Source: Rhizophagus clarus (lineage: Eukaryota; Glomeromycota; Glomeromycetes; Glomerales; Glomeraceae). Taken from it: a DNA stretch of 64,000 bases. The first letter of the stretch is position 1; every line of letters begins with the position of its first letter. Below the pieces are notes generated by a model, which was not told the DNA's origin, did no database searches, and saw only the letters and a program-made list of their open reading frames with translations. The position numbers and the translations under genes were made by a program. Of the stretch, positions 13,308-25,024 are shown in pieces. Where the stretch lies: positions 782,001-846,000 of the forward strand of contig BLAL01000165.1 in assembly GCA_015698045.1 (NCBI GenBank), given 5' to 3'.

Positions 13308-14633
13308 TCATAAAAGGTTCTCTTTCTTTCGGGATTTTTTTATTAAAGTAACTTCGATATTATCAAAGGCATATCTATTATTTTCAAAAGGAAGATTCGC
13401 TTTTAGAGATAATGATTCTTTTGTCTTCTGTCCAAGAATGACATCGTCTACACGATCTAAAATTGCTGATATAAGGATTGCAGAAAATGTTGGAGCAAAT
13501 TTATCAGCAGCTACACATTTTAATTTGCCATGTGAAAATGGTATATGCGCCTTGTTCATTTTATTTGACAAGAAACGTTTAGGTTTAAAAAAGGTCGCAT
13601 CTTCTCCCCAATTTTCAGGATCACGATGGATTTTTTCCACTTCGATGGTAACAGTATTATTTTTGTCGTCAACTCTATGAATATTTCGTGTTGGGGGATA
13701 TAATCGCAAGGTTTCTTGAATAATACACCATAATATAAAAGAATCTTTCTTAAGCGTAGAGTGATTCGGCTTCTTTAGAAATGTTTTGACTGCGTTATCA
13801 ATTTCTTTTAAGTCGAGTTCTGTGATACCATAATCTTTATTCAATAAAGGGCGCACCTTAATCTCCAAAATAGCGTATAGGACAACCCTCCACATTGTTT
13901 CATACGCAGGAATTAAAATATTTAGAGGAGTTTCTAATTCATCAGCTAAAGAATTATTTGTAGTAACTGAAGAAAATTCGGTTGGAAAATGTTTCCTAGC
14001 AATTTCTGAAATTTTCTTAATCACGTTGTGAGTTTCACCTGCATCGGATGCTACATTACGGAAAAGGTTTTGAAGCTTGCTTTTTGTTTCCATTATCGAT
14101 ATAAATTTTTCATTATTTTCCATCATTACACGATTAAGTCCTTTGGATCTGTACCAAAGATCGTTGATTATACCCGGAGCAACTTTAATTACTTTATCAA
14201 CGTTCACGTCCATCCCTAAATAACCACATAACACGACATTTAACGTTATCTGTTGAACCCAGGGAACAATTTCAACAATACCTCCCTTTTCTAAATTAGA
14301 GTAATTATTTACGGCTTTAAGTGCAATGTTTTTAATCCTATCCCATCCTTCATCATTTAAATCAATTGACTTAACAATAAGTTTACGGAAGTCACAATGA
14401 TATGAACTATGCGAATTTGTGAAGGGATTTGAAATCCCAAAAGTAAGACGCAAATTCTGATTTGATCTTACTCGAGAGTCAAGGTTACTAGAACTGAGAA
14501 TGTCTCTAGCCTTACAAACGTCACTAATATAGAGATGTTTAGTAGGATTCATAAATAACTTCTTTCGTCCAAGAAAATAATTTAGCGTCCAAAGGATAAT
14601 AAATAAAACTGCAACAAGAGCTAAATAATTCAT
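13308..14633 (-). CDS. Cytochrome P450, divergent
   Basis: 441 residues in one exon, with start ATG 14631-14633. An N-terminal membrane anchor spans about residues 2-20. P450 landmarks in order: I-helix site AYET (243-246), K-helix ETLR (E307, R310), PKRF (351-354, the PERF-type motif), and the heme loop FSHGKLKC (F366 to C373) with the thiolate Cys. Substrate and redox role are unknown. It acts at the ER membrane if the anchor works. Oddities: the heme loop lacks the usual basic residue (GxR has become GKL), the residue after the Cys pair is Ala rather than Gly, the I-helix has Glu-Thr in place of Asp-Thr-Thr with Tyr at the usual Gly, and the protein is shorter than the usual 480-520. It could be an active but unusual family or a decaying copy. 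The open frame is intact. Confidence 0.9.
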   Translation of the reverse strand: MNYLALVAVLFIILWTLNYFLGRKKLFMNPTKHLYISDVCKARDILSSSNLDSRVRSNQNLRLTFGISNPFTNSHSSYHCDFRKLIVKSIDLNDEGWDRIKNIALKAVNNYSNLEKGGIVEIVPWVQQITLNVVLCGYLGMDVNVDKVIKVAPGIINDLWYRSKGLNRVMMENNEKFISIMETKSKLQNLFRNVASDAGETHNVIKKISEIARKHFPTEFSSVTTNNSLADELETPLNILIPAYETMWRVVLYAILEIKVRPLLNKDYGITELDLKEIDNAVKTFLKKPNHSTLKKDSFILWCIIQETLRLYPPTRNIHRVDDKNNTVTIEVEKIHRDPENWGEDATFFKPKRFLSNKMNKAHIPFSHGKLKCVAADKFAPTFSAILISAILDRVDDVILGQKTKESLSLKANLPFENNRYAFDNIEVTLIKKSRKKENLL

Positions 14634-15542
14634 ATTGAAATAATTGAAAAATGTGAATTTACATCATATTCAGTTTCGTATTTATATACTTTTTTTTAAA
14701 GAATCCTAAAATAGAGCACAAAATAATGGAATTGTTTCTCAATATGGAAAATTATCGGAAACTCTACAGGTAAACTCAAACCAAAGAATTTCTACGTTTA
14801 GGACTATCAATAATCTTTTTGGAAACAGCTGGTTACCCATGACCATATATATGGAAGTTCACTAAAAGTTACTGGGAATTTCGGTGATTATAACTTATCA
14901 TCCGGATCTAAACAATTCTTATTGTTGTTTCTACAATGCATAATTAAATCATACTGTTTCGTTCATTCATACATATATAGTCAAATTACAATGAACTCCT
15001 AATTTTTTTTTTTAAACTTACTTTGTTTGTTAACCCTAGTGCAGTTGTGCGGTTTATTGCGAAAAAAGGAAACAAAAGAAACAAAATAAAAAAAAGCATA
15101 AATGATGTGATGTTATCAGTTATGGCCCCCATATGACAATAAAGTCGTTCGAATAGATTATATGAGATGATGTAAATTAAAAAACATTGGTTATGGCAGT
15201 AAAAAATACAAATTTTTGTAATTTTTGTTCGAGATTTCTAATTATAGACCTGCATTAGCTGGTGATGTTATCATGTTAAAAACAGGTTTTTTATCGTGTC
15301 GAACAATATCATGTGGTTAAGAATATCAAAATTGGTCAGATTTATTTTGTACATTATCTTTAACGGGATTTTTTCAACATTTTCAATGATTCCTTTTTAA
15401 TAAAGTTTGTTCCATTTATTGAATTAAAGTTCAAACCCATTTTATACTGTGTTAAATAAAAAAATCTTTTCAAAACTTGATAGAGAATAAATTAATATAA
15501 AAAAAAAAAGGAATAATATACATTTAAAGGCGGAATTACAGA
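14634..15542. other. Intergenic upstream of the P450, no gene seen
   Basis: AT-rich with several A/T homopolymers. Nothing else is supportable. It presumably carries the P450 promoter. Confidence 0.4.
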
Positions 15543-15750
15543 CAGAACAAAAAAAAATGAAAATATTATTTTATTGCGAACTAATTTATCGATAAATCTA
15601 AAATGGCGTTCCTTGTGGTCAGACCATCAGTTCTAATAATAAGATTACAGAAGAACAAAATGAAAAATATTATTTTATTGCGAACTAATTTATCGATAAA
15701 TCTAAATGGCGTTCCTTGTGGTCAGGCCATCAGTTCTAATAATAAGGGTT
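15543..15750. repeat. Recent tandem duplication, two copies of a ~104-base unit
   Basis: Two adjacent copies with period 104 are nearly identical. GCGAACTAATTTATCG occurs at 15576 and 15680, followed in each copy by TGGCGTTCCTTGTGGTCAG and CCATCAGTTCTAATAATAAG. The few differences are one extra A and an A/G change. The copies are non-coding and lie about 250 bases upstream of the IF-3 gene. Confidence 0.85.
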
Positions 15751-15991
15751 ACAATTACCACAATCAGACCTTTTGTTCACCCTTCTGTTTTAAGTGTAAT
15801 GATGTACTTTAAATAAACCGGAGTTTACGCGATAAAAACAAATATATTGCCTAATAAGACCACAAGTGCACAGGCTAAACTCTATCAAAAAGATCATTAA
15901 TTATTTCCCATTAGGGTAGTTCTGTGTAACTTGTGCCAATCATCAAATTTCGTGTAACACGTGTTTCTAATAAATTAAAAAAAAAAAAAAA

Positions 15992-16813
15992 ATGAATAAA
16001 AAAATAAATTCTAATTACCATAATAGAATTATGATAAAAAAAATATTAATTAATTATATTTATCCGATATACTTTAAACAACCAAAAAAAATATTTTTTA
16101 ATCAATATTCTAAAGAAAATTTTCGTTTATTATCATCAACAAAAAGTTCTAATTTTAATTTTACTTCGTCATCATATAATAATAAATCTTTAGATCAAAA
16201 ACAACAAAATCGTAAACCTCGTGATGAAGAAATCAAATCACAATATATTAAATATGTTAATTTAGAGGGTCAATTAGAAGGAACGTATCCATTAAAAAAG
16301 ATTTTATCATCATTTGATAGAAATAAATATTGGTTAGTTCAAGTTAGTGCTACTTCTTCGTCAAAGAATTCTTTACAACAGCTTCCCAAAGAACGTCATC
16401 GGGAAGAAATACCACTGTGTAAATTGGTTTCTAAACAAGAATTATATAAACAAAGTAAACAAAAACAACGAACTACTCCACATATACTGAAAAAAGAATT
16501 AAAGTTAACTTGGAAAGTGTCCCCAAATGATCTTGCGCACAAATTATCTAGATCAAAAGAATGGTTGGAAAAAGGATATCAACTTCGGGTGGTCATTAGT
16601 GATAAGACTAAAAAAGATCGATATAATCAAGATAATAAAAAAACTATTTTAGATAATATTTTTAAAGAATTAAGTGAATTTGCTAAGGAAATTAAAGAAC
16701 CTAAATGGATTGATGGTAGCGTTACGATAGAATTTCAAGGTAAGATTAACGTTCACAAAGATGAAAATACTCATCATGATGTTGGTGATGATGGTAGTGC
16801 CATTGAACGCTAA
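15992..16813 (+). CDS. Mitochondrial translation initiation factor IF-3
   Basis: 273 residues in one exon, with start ATG 15992. IF-3 binds the small mitoribosomal subunit and helps start-codon selection and subunit separation. Residues 1-70 are basic and Asn/Ser-rich with no acidic run, as in a mitochondrial presequence. The IF-3 N domain follows at about 76-150: RDEEI, then VNLEGQLEGTYPLKKIL, then YWLVQV and PLCKLVSKQELYKQSKQK. The C domain at about 165-250 has KELKLTWKVSPNDLAHKL and LEKGYQLRVVI, matching the KEIK..DYxxKL..FLEKGDKVKV pattern of the family. A His/Asp-rich tail follows. Budding yeast calls the counterpart AIM23, but I leave the symbol blank because orthology was not tested. 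Downstream sequence to 17100 is AT-rich and gene-free. Confidence 0.88.
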   Translation: MNKKINSNYHNRIMIKKILINYIYPIYFKQPKKIFFNQYSKENFRLLSSTKSSNFNFTSSSYNNKSLDQKQQNRKPRDEEIKSQYIKYVNLEGQLEGTYPLKKILSSFDRNKYWLVQVSATSSSKNSLQQLPKERHREEIPLCKLVSKQELYKQSKQKQRTTPHILKKELKLTWKVSPNDLAHKLSRSKEWLEKGYQLRVVISDKTKKDRYNQDNKKTILDNIFKELSEFAKEIKEPKWIDGSVTIEFQGKINVHKDENTHHDVGDDGSAIER

Positions 16814-17114
16814 TAATTTTACTTGGAGAGAGTTAAGGAAAATAAAACATTTATATCATCAAATTTAGAGATTTTTGAATTATTATTTTTATTAATTATA
16901 TAGCAAGAGAAAAATGATAATTATATAAAATAAAATAATTACATTTTCTTAAATAAATCTTAGTATATTTATGCAATATTAAAATATTTCTTCTACTTCA
17001 ATTATAGAACAAGAAACAAGAATTATAAATTATAATTGTCAGATTCTCCCGAAAATGGTTACATTTATAAACTATTATTACATAAAAATAAATGAAATGG
17101 AATGTTCACTCTTT

Positions 17115-17360
17115 CTAAAAGTAAAAAGAAATGCAAATTGTCTCCAAATATTCCTTCGTTGACGATTCTATTTCTTCTACTTCTTCTCCTCCGCCACTTA
17201 ATTGTATATCTAAAATGCAAACATCAGCGTCTGCATTCTTCCAACAAAAACTCTTAATTTCGCATTTGCACCATGCAGCCATATGGTTAAGCGTTGCCAA
17301 TAAAATGGCATCCCTATTCCCTAGGATCCATAAGAACGCTCTTACCGTTCTTGACACCAT
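17115..17360 (-). CDS. Small open frame, doubtful (81 codons)
   Basis: ATG at 17358-17360 opens 81 codons with more balanced base composition than the surrounding DNA and a plausible mixed sequence (GNRDAILLATLNHMAAW, then Cys-rich KCEIKSFCWKNADADVC, then an acidic Gly-Glu stretch). I do not recognise it. It could be a repeat-family fragment, the last exon of a decayed gene, or chance. No upstream exon is clear. Confidence 0.22.
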   Translation of the reverse strand: MVSRTVRAFLWILGNRDAILLATLNHMAAWCKCEIKSFCWKNADADVCILDIQLSGGGEEVEEIESSTKEYLETICISFYF

Positions 17361-18046
17361 ATTATCATTATAATTATTATTGCCTTATCCATGTTCTTCA
17401 TTATTATATGATCATCATCTGTAGGAATATAAACTTTCCATAACGTTAGCTAATAAACTATGTGGGCTTTGATGTTGGGGCGCATGTGTAGATCCAAAGA
17501 TTTCAGTGGCAATCCAAATACGACCAAATTGAATCACATTGATCAATTCGACAATTGATACAAAATTAAAATCGTATATATCATTATAATGTTTCTCTAG
17601 AAGATCCAGACAATAAATGATTTGTTATTAGGATTTTTACTTTTTCGTTTGGTTTAAAGATCAGGTAGAGTACGTCCAACCGAATTCATCCATTAAAAAG
17701 GTCAACAAGATGACCATTAATGCTTATAAAATCGTGGCCGCCACCCTATCTCTCTATCCCTTGTTTCCTCTATCTCTCTTTCTTCCTCCTCTACTCTTTC
17801 TCAGCAATAAGATCTCTTCCCGTTTTCTACATCAGTTATGAGGTTATTTGAAAAAACTTTCCACTTAGATTTGAGATCCTTGACTCAGTTTGCTTCTCCG
17901 TTAGGAATCTGTTGTAATTTTCTCTTGATGGACCAACTTATTTTATATGCAACAAGATCCATTCTTGGAGAAAGGACTTGTATAAAAAGTCTCTTTTAAG
18001 TGCCTTCAACAAACATTGTTGTTTTTAATACCTTTTATTATAGTTC
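17361..18046. other. Intergenic, no gene seen
   Basis: Contains a pyrimidine tract on the plus strand (17745-17815, mostly C and T). No frame is supportable. Confidence 0.35.
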
Positions 18047-18330
18047 GCCAAGTTTCATCTTTTTAGCATTACACCAGTTTATCAAAATTCCTAGTTTTGG
18101 CAAGCCTTCTTATACATTATCGTCAATTGTCATCATCATAACGTCATGCGTATGTTCATTGCGACCACATTTGTAACATTTGAATGGGCAATGTTCGTCC
18201 CATGTCATAACCAACTGTCTATTATGTACATAAAAACTGAAAAAAAAACTAAGAAAATAAATTACATTTCTTCATGCCTTTTATTAGAGCAATCCCATTC
18301 GTAATGAAAATTTGGTCTCGTCATTTTCGT
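18047..18330 (-). pseudogene. Decayed coding scrap with a Cys/His-rich motif
   Basis: Read on the minus strand from about 18222, one frame gives QLVMTWDEHCPFKCYKCG followed by RNEHTH, a zinc-knuckle-like C..C..C..H.H spacing. It then runs about 25 codons to a TAA and continues in the same frame (EGLPKLGILINW) to another stop at about 18047. A further open piece in another frame lies near 18270-18330. This looks like an old transposon or gene relic. Its family is not identified. Confidence 0.3.
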
Positions 18331-21300
18331 GAATATGTCCACTTAGAATTCTAATCCGAAGGTCAAAACCATTGAAACGTTGCAAACATCGTCAGAAATC
18401 ATATTTCTTTTCGCGTAGTGGCTGTCCCCAGACTCTCAACAACCTGGTTGAATTGATCAAGATACTCTAAAAATGCAGGATCGACATTTCTGCTTTTCAT
18501 TCACCAGTGGCTCAAGTGTCTTTGTGCAGACTGCACAAGACACTATTAACAAAGTCGGATTCTGGAATGTTTTCAAATGACATCTTATCATTGTGAAGCT
18601 TATATGCCAAAATCATGTTCCCCAGCCCATATTTTAGAGTGATTAGTACTCAGTGCTATCTTGCTTATCCTATCAGGATATCACTAGTAAGAAAATTGCA
18701 TTCATTCTCTTTCCACTTTCAAATTTGAAATCATTCTCAACTTTCGATTCCAGCTATAAATCTGTTCATGAATTATGGTTATTGTTATGAACGAAGCCGC
18801 TATGAACAAGACTGTGACGTGCAGAAGGATGTGTAATCTTGAGAGAACAAATTATTTTTTTTTTTTTTTAAAAAAAAATTTAATTATTTATTCATACTTC
18901 AATATAATAATTTATCGTGTGAAAGGTGCGATTGACGAGGATTGACGACCGTATGAATGAAAATCGCATGTGATTAATTTAGTAAATCATTACTATAGAT
19001 TTCTTTAACGCATTTATATTATTTACTTAATGCGATAAAAAAGAAAATTACAAAAGTTACAAATTATCAAAAATTACATTTTTTCTTTTGTAATATATTA
19101 TAATATAATGTTTTCTAAAGATTATGAAGAAAAATTTTGATAATTTCTGGAGTGGTACCTATATATAGAGAATTTTGATAAATCGAGAACTTACAATATT
19201 ACGCGTAAATGAGTGCTTCGTAATTCCTCATAACGCTCGTCAATGGCGTCATGAACATCACAAGAAGAAACTTAAGCAATGTGCCAAATTGCTGAAGGTA
19301 CGTTCATGTATGTCTTGTTATTAAGATATTTTCTTTTTCAAGAGATTGAAAAATTATTTGTATACTAAGGCAAAAATTTCCAACATACACAAATATCGGT
19401 AATTTTGATGACCTTAAAAAAGATTAAAGGAATTAGGTTGTGAGGTCAAGGATATCGAGCTTTGAAAGTGGAAATTTCCACAATCGTGAAGATACCTATT
19501 TTTTAAGATGAATACCAACTCTGAAAATAAACTTGACCATTTATGAATAAAGTAGCCTCTCGAAAATCGTAATATTCGCTTTCCGTGAGTCTAATCAGGA
19601 ATAAGGAAAACGAATGCACCAAATAGCAAAAATAGCACTTGCAAAATTAACATGCAATTATGACACGACATATGTTTAGAAAGGATACAGATAAACATCC
19701 TTAGAAAATAATTTCCAATTTTCAACGGGTTATTAAACTATGCGATGATGGAGATTGTGCATCAAAGAAAGATGGAAAATAGATTGAAACACCAATTTAT
19801 GTTGGGAACTACTAATGTTAATGGACAAAATTATCCATGATTTTTATGAAAAAGAAATGTAATTCCTTTACTTAATAGTCCTAAAGAATGTATTAACCCC
19901 AGTATTAGTAATATTCTTATTAGATCATTAAAAAAAACATATACAGTAATCTATTTTTTTTTTTTTTTGGTGTGATTTTTTTTATTATTAATGATGATGA
20001 TAATAATAATTAGCTAACAAAATATATCTGCTATTGATAAATAAATAAAAATATGTTTTGATTGGCATTAAACAAGTTTAAAACAGTAAAAAAAAATCAA
20101 ATGTAATTTATACTATAATAATAGAAATATAATAATACAAAATATTTAAACACCAAAAAAAAAAAAAAAAAAAAAATAATACAAAATATTAAATAGTTTA
20201 TTGCAATATAAGTTTTAGAATAATTAGAATTAAAAATTAATTTATAACTTTCAAATTAAAAAACAAAATATTGTAAAAAGAATAAGATTATAAATATCTA
20301 TATTATATTTTTCAATTTAATTTTTATAAATAAAAACATATAAATAAAAGAAAAATATATATATATTATTTTTTTTTTTTTTTTTTTTGGCGTTGATAAC
20401 GCAGAAATCTTTATTGAAAATTAATGGATTACAAATTAATCTATATATATATTATAAAAAAAATACTTAATTAATAATATATAATATTTTAATTTTTTAT
20501 AAAAATTTTATAACTGAAAAAATAAAATATAAATATATTATATTATATTAAAATTACAAAAGTTATAAAATAATAAAATTATAATAAACTTTATAAAAAA
20601 TTGATAAAATTAAAATTTAAATATTTGCTAAATTTAAAAAATTGATTTAATCTATCAAATTTATTATAAATTATATAAATATTAATTTATTAATAATAAA
20701 CTAATATTAGGAAATACATATAATTTGAAAAGAAAAAAAAATACTAAAATATAATAAATAATGATCAATAGGTAATAGCTTTAAAAAAAATCAAAATGAT
20801 ACATAAATCAATTAATTAGAAAAGAAAATAGGTATTATGAAAAATATATAATAATATAAATTATATAAATATAATATAATTTCTTTTTTTTTCTTTTTTT
20901 TGTTTAAAGAATAGTAAAAGTATATACTGAAGCCATATAATATAATAATTTCATAATTCTCTTATAAGATAATAATAAGGTATAAAAGTAATCTTTAAAA
21001 TAGAAGAATCAATTTGAAGTCTTAATAAATTGGTTATATAAATAATAGACATTCTTATATTTTTATATAATTAATAAATTCACAAATTGTAATAGACTAA
21101 TATTTGATATTTAAAATTTTAATAATAATAAAATTTGTAAAAAAACATTTAACAAATAATTTATTTAAAATTAATATTAATATATTTTATAAATAAATTT
21201 AATTTTTTAAAGAATAAAATTTTATTAATTATATTTCTAATAAATTAATATATTAATTGTTAATTAAGAGTTATTTAATTTGATATGTAGCAAATAGTTA

Positions 21301-21481
21301 ACCTTTTAAAAAAAAATACATTTCAGAAAATCTTTTAAAAAAAAATTTTCTATAATAATATAATAGTATATGTAATTTTTGTATATATACAGTATATATA
21401 TATAAAAAAAATAATTTTTTTTTTTTATTATAAACAGTTAATTACAATAATTTTAATTTCTTTATACAACAATACATTATA
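18331..21481. other. Gene-free, increasingly AT-rich stretch
   Basis: No supportable gene. From about 19900 to 21450 it is almost pure A/T, with many homopolymer runs (for example T-runs near 19955 and 20371 and an A-run near 20156) and TA-rich simple sequence. The T-runs at 19955 and 20371 are each followed by GGYG, which could mark the tail of reverse-inserted retroelements, but no body is recognisable. Confidence 0.4.
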
Positions 21482-22948
21482 TTATTTTTTTATAATTTGA
21501 AATACTTCATAATCATCTAATTTAAATTGTTGATTTTTGGATATAAAACTACCACAATCAGGATAAGAATAAGGACCATAACTATAAATTGAATTATTCT
21601 CTTGAATAGATAAATCCCAACCACCACCAAAAGAAGGACCATAATTAATATTATAACCAATTGCATACTCTGAAATATTACCACTATTTCCTATCCTAGC
21701 TATCTTTGGAGCAGGAGTATCATTTGAAGGTTTTAATGTAAAAGAAAATAAAAAACTATCATAAGTAGAATACCAACAACTATCCCCTGACAAATAAGAT
21801 AAATTTGATTGAGGTTTCCAATCCAATGGATTATAACCACCAATTAATTTACCATTTGAACGAACTTTTGTTATGGTAACAGTTGAACCTTTATTATCAC
21901 ATAATTTATGAAAATTCTTTGCTTCAAAACCATCCCTACTCGCTCTATATAATAATTTAAAAGAATACGGTATCCTTTTACGATCATAAAAATTAAGTTC
22001 TTGTTTATCAATCCAACTTGAAATGATCGCAACATGTTTTTGTTCAATTAATAAAGAATCCAATTTACCAAATTTTTGTGAAATTCTTGGAGGTAATATA
22101 ATGGTTTTAACTTCATATGAAGGATCCAAATGATAACATAAAATTTCATGAAATAAATCTTTTGGTATAATTTTTTTATATTGTAAAACGTATTTTCTAA
22201 ATTCACTTGAAGTAATTTGAAACCATCTAATTAAAGGAATAAAATCTTGAAATAATTCCCTTAAATTATTAACATTATCTTCATTCCAATTAGAAAATTT
22301 TTCTTCCTTATTATTGACTTGTGATAAACCCCATTTAATTAAATTATTCCAAAGACCAATTTCTTCAGAATTTATTATATCACGTTTAATTAATGATAAT
22401 AATAAAGATTTATCCAAAGTTAAAAATTCTTTTGATCCAAATAATATGTTTGGATCTTCACATATTGTCTCAAAACAAAAATCCCTTAATACAGAACATA
22501 CTTCATGCCTAAAAGTTATCTTGAGAATTTTAATTGGATCCTTTCTTAAATAATCATATTGATTTTCCAATAAATATTCTTCAATATAATAAATTAATTT
22601 TTGTAAGTTTAATTCATCAGCAGCGATCAAAATTTGAAGGAGGATCGAAATTTCTTGTTTAGATAAATCAATTTCAGCCGTATATAAATATTTAAGTAAA
22701 ATTTCAAAAACTTTTGGAGAAATATTTGGTTTATTAAAATTAATAATTCCACTCTCTCCTCTATGAGCCCAATTATTTGATAATGCACTTCGAAAATAAG
22801 TACATCTTGTCCTCAAAATTAATGAATGAACTTTAAATTCTCGTGAATCATTTCCTTCCCCAGCTTTTATAATAACATCATAATCATCCCCTTGATTCAA
22901 TAATTTACCTATATCGTTAGATAACTCGCTTAAAAATTCGGTTGACAT
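21482..22948 (-). CDS. BTB-BACK-TLDc domain protein (intronless copy)
   Basis: 488 residues in one exon, with start ATG 22946-22948 (MSTEFLSELSNDIG). The BTB domain covers about residues 20-125: YDVIIKAG, then FKVHSLILRTRCTYFRSAL and ILLKYLYTAEIDL. A BACK-like helical region covers about 130-245, and a TLDc domain about 300-488 with FKLLYRASRDGF, LCDNKGSTV, GGYNPLDW, SFLFSFT and ending YEVFQI. BTB-BACK proteins often act as Cullin-3 substrate adaptors, and TLDc domains are linked to oxidation resistance or V-ATPase regulation. The actual substrate here is unknown. This architecture is, to my knowledge, strongly amplified in Rhizophagus. The paralog at 34728-36273 has an intron just before the YLYT motif that is absent here. 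Confidence 0.93.
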   Translation of the reverse strand: MSTEFLSELSNDIGKLLNQGDDYDVIIKAGEGNDSREFKVHSLILRTRCTYFRSALSNNWAHRGESGIINFNKPNISPKVFEILLKYLYTAEIDLSKQEISILLQILIAADELNLQKLIYYIEEYLLENQYDYLRKDPIKILKITFRHEVCSVLRDFCFETICEDPNILFGSKEFLTLDKSLLLSLIKRDIINSEEIGLWNNLIKWGLSQVNNKEEKFSNWNEDNVNNLRELFQDFIPLIRWFQITSSEFRKYVLQYKKIIPKDLFHEILCYHLDPSYEVKTIILPPRISQKFGKLDSLLIEQKHVAIISSWIDKQELNFYDRKRIPYSFKLLYRASRDGFEAKNFHKLCDNKGSTVTITKVRSNGKLIGGYNPLDWKPQSNLSYLSGDSCWYSTYDSFLFSFTLKPSNDTPAPKIARIGNSGNISEYAIGYNINYGPSFGGGWDLSIQENNSIYSYGPYSYPDCGSFISKNQQFKLDDYEVFQIIKK

Positions 22949-25024
22949 GATTTGAAATTTTGGAGTTTTTCGTGAAGAGGGAAAAAAAAAATTTTTTTTT
23001 TTTTTAGGTGCGGAAAAATGATTGAATTTATAATCAATTTTCTTTTTTTAATAATTTTTAATACATTAAGAGTTAGCGTTAAAAATATATGGTTATAAAG
23101 GTCTGATTTTTGTGTGGCGTAAAAGTATACGGGGCATTTTATTATTTGATTAAAATGATTTGCAGTTTTGTTGTCTATACAAATAATAGGACACCAATCA
23201 AAGTCGGTGAATTAAAGCTTTTACCATGAATAATACGTGATGAGTTTCCTAAATGAAAAAAATTATGTTATCAACAGAAGATCGACTGATATGATCGGGA
23301 AATTACAAACATATTTCATACAATGCTGTGTACTACAAAAATATAGTTATGAGCATCACAAGATTTAGAAATTTAATTGCACATCATGCTTAAATGAATC
23401 GCAGACCACATGTAATTTATTAACGACTAAATGTTTCAAGTTTAGCCCTGAACGTACGTGAAATTTAAAAAGTTAAAAGTATTTAACTTAATTTGTTTAC
23501 ACGATGTTAGATTAATAATATGATGGGGATTCAGTTTAAACTTGCTCAACAAAAGAATGTTCCCGAATGAACATTTTTCGGCATGTCATTTTCCAACGAA
23601 AATTGATTTTTACTATAACTTTGATTAATAAATTAATGTTTTATAAATTGTAATTTTTAAAAAAATGTTTAGTTGTTTACAACGAATACACAAAGTAAGT
23701 TAATATTCTAATATTAATATTTACAAATACAGAATATTTCTATTAATATTATGGGACAAAGTTGAATTTCGATAATAATTTCCATGGAATCCATGGATTT
23801 TATCAAAAATTCCACGGAAGTTCATAAAATTCCATGTAAATTATGACAGAAAAAAATTTTTTCCGTTTTACGCGGCAATTATAAAAAAAAAAAAAAATGT
23901 TACACATTATAAATAAAAATTTCGGACTATAGATGATAGCCACCATATAAGGTTAATTACAATAAATTCCCGAAATTTTTTTAGCCAAGCTCTATACAGA
24001 ATTGACTAAAAAGGTTAGTATGCAAACTATTAAAAAATTTATTCTTCAAAGCATTTCGGTAAATCGGTTTTTCGTAAGTAGAAAGGATACGTCGGGAAAA
24101 TATATGTTGGGAAATTAGAATTTGATTATCTATACGGGTTTTCTCTATAAAGAAATTGATAGAAAAAAAAGGTTTATATGGAATATCTTTGATAGAAAAT
24201 TATAAATTCATGAACAAATAGAAAAATATTTCTGCCTGGGGATCAAAGGAAAATTTCTTTAGATATTTAAAGATAGAAGATTATAAGTTATAACGAATAT
24301 AACGTAAGTTCAACGTATAAAAGAAAATGATAAAAATTTATTATCTATTTATACTTGGGTCCTAACGAATAAAGTAATACTATTATAGTTAGATCATACT
24401 AAAATTTAATCGTTGCATAGCAAACTCTCATTTGCGCAGTGGGCGTGACGGAAATGAAATAATTAGGAATTTACAATAATTCACTAAAGTTGGAAATTTA
24501 TTGCCAAACTATAATTGTAAAGTGTTACAGGTTAAAGAAGTTAAAAACTTTTGTCCTAAAATAGGATTATAAAGAACTATAGATCGACGTTTGATCGACA
24601 CAAACCTAATGAGCCAAGTTTCCTTCCTAAGACCAACATTTAAAGAAAATGATGTATTTACTATAATAGATTATGAAAAGTTTTCAAGCTATTCTTAACA
24701 AACATTTTATTTTTTATGCATATTCTAAAAATTATAAGTAATCACGTACACGTTATTGGTTTTTTTAATTTCATGTGAGAATTAGTTAACAAATGATTAA
24801 AATAGTTTAATCCAAGATTTCTTTTTAATAATCATTTAATGAATGAAATCACTACGCCTAGAATTCGATCTACCTATTGCATGCATTCTATATTTATTTT
24901 GATTGTACAATAATAATTGTATCTATGAATAGGACTTGGTTATCAAACTTTCTTTTTTAAATAAAAAATTGAAATAAATATAAATTCTTCTTTGGTCTTT
25001 AAATAAATACTTGTAATATAAAAT
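22949..25024. other. Divergent intergenic region, 2 kb
   Basis: Lies between the start codons of the BTB-TLDc gene (minus) and the RING-TPR gene (plus). No open frame is supportable. A local inverted motif with repeated CCATGGA is seen at about 23780-23800. Promoters of both genes should lie here but no element is assigned. Confidence 0.4.
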
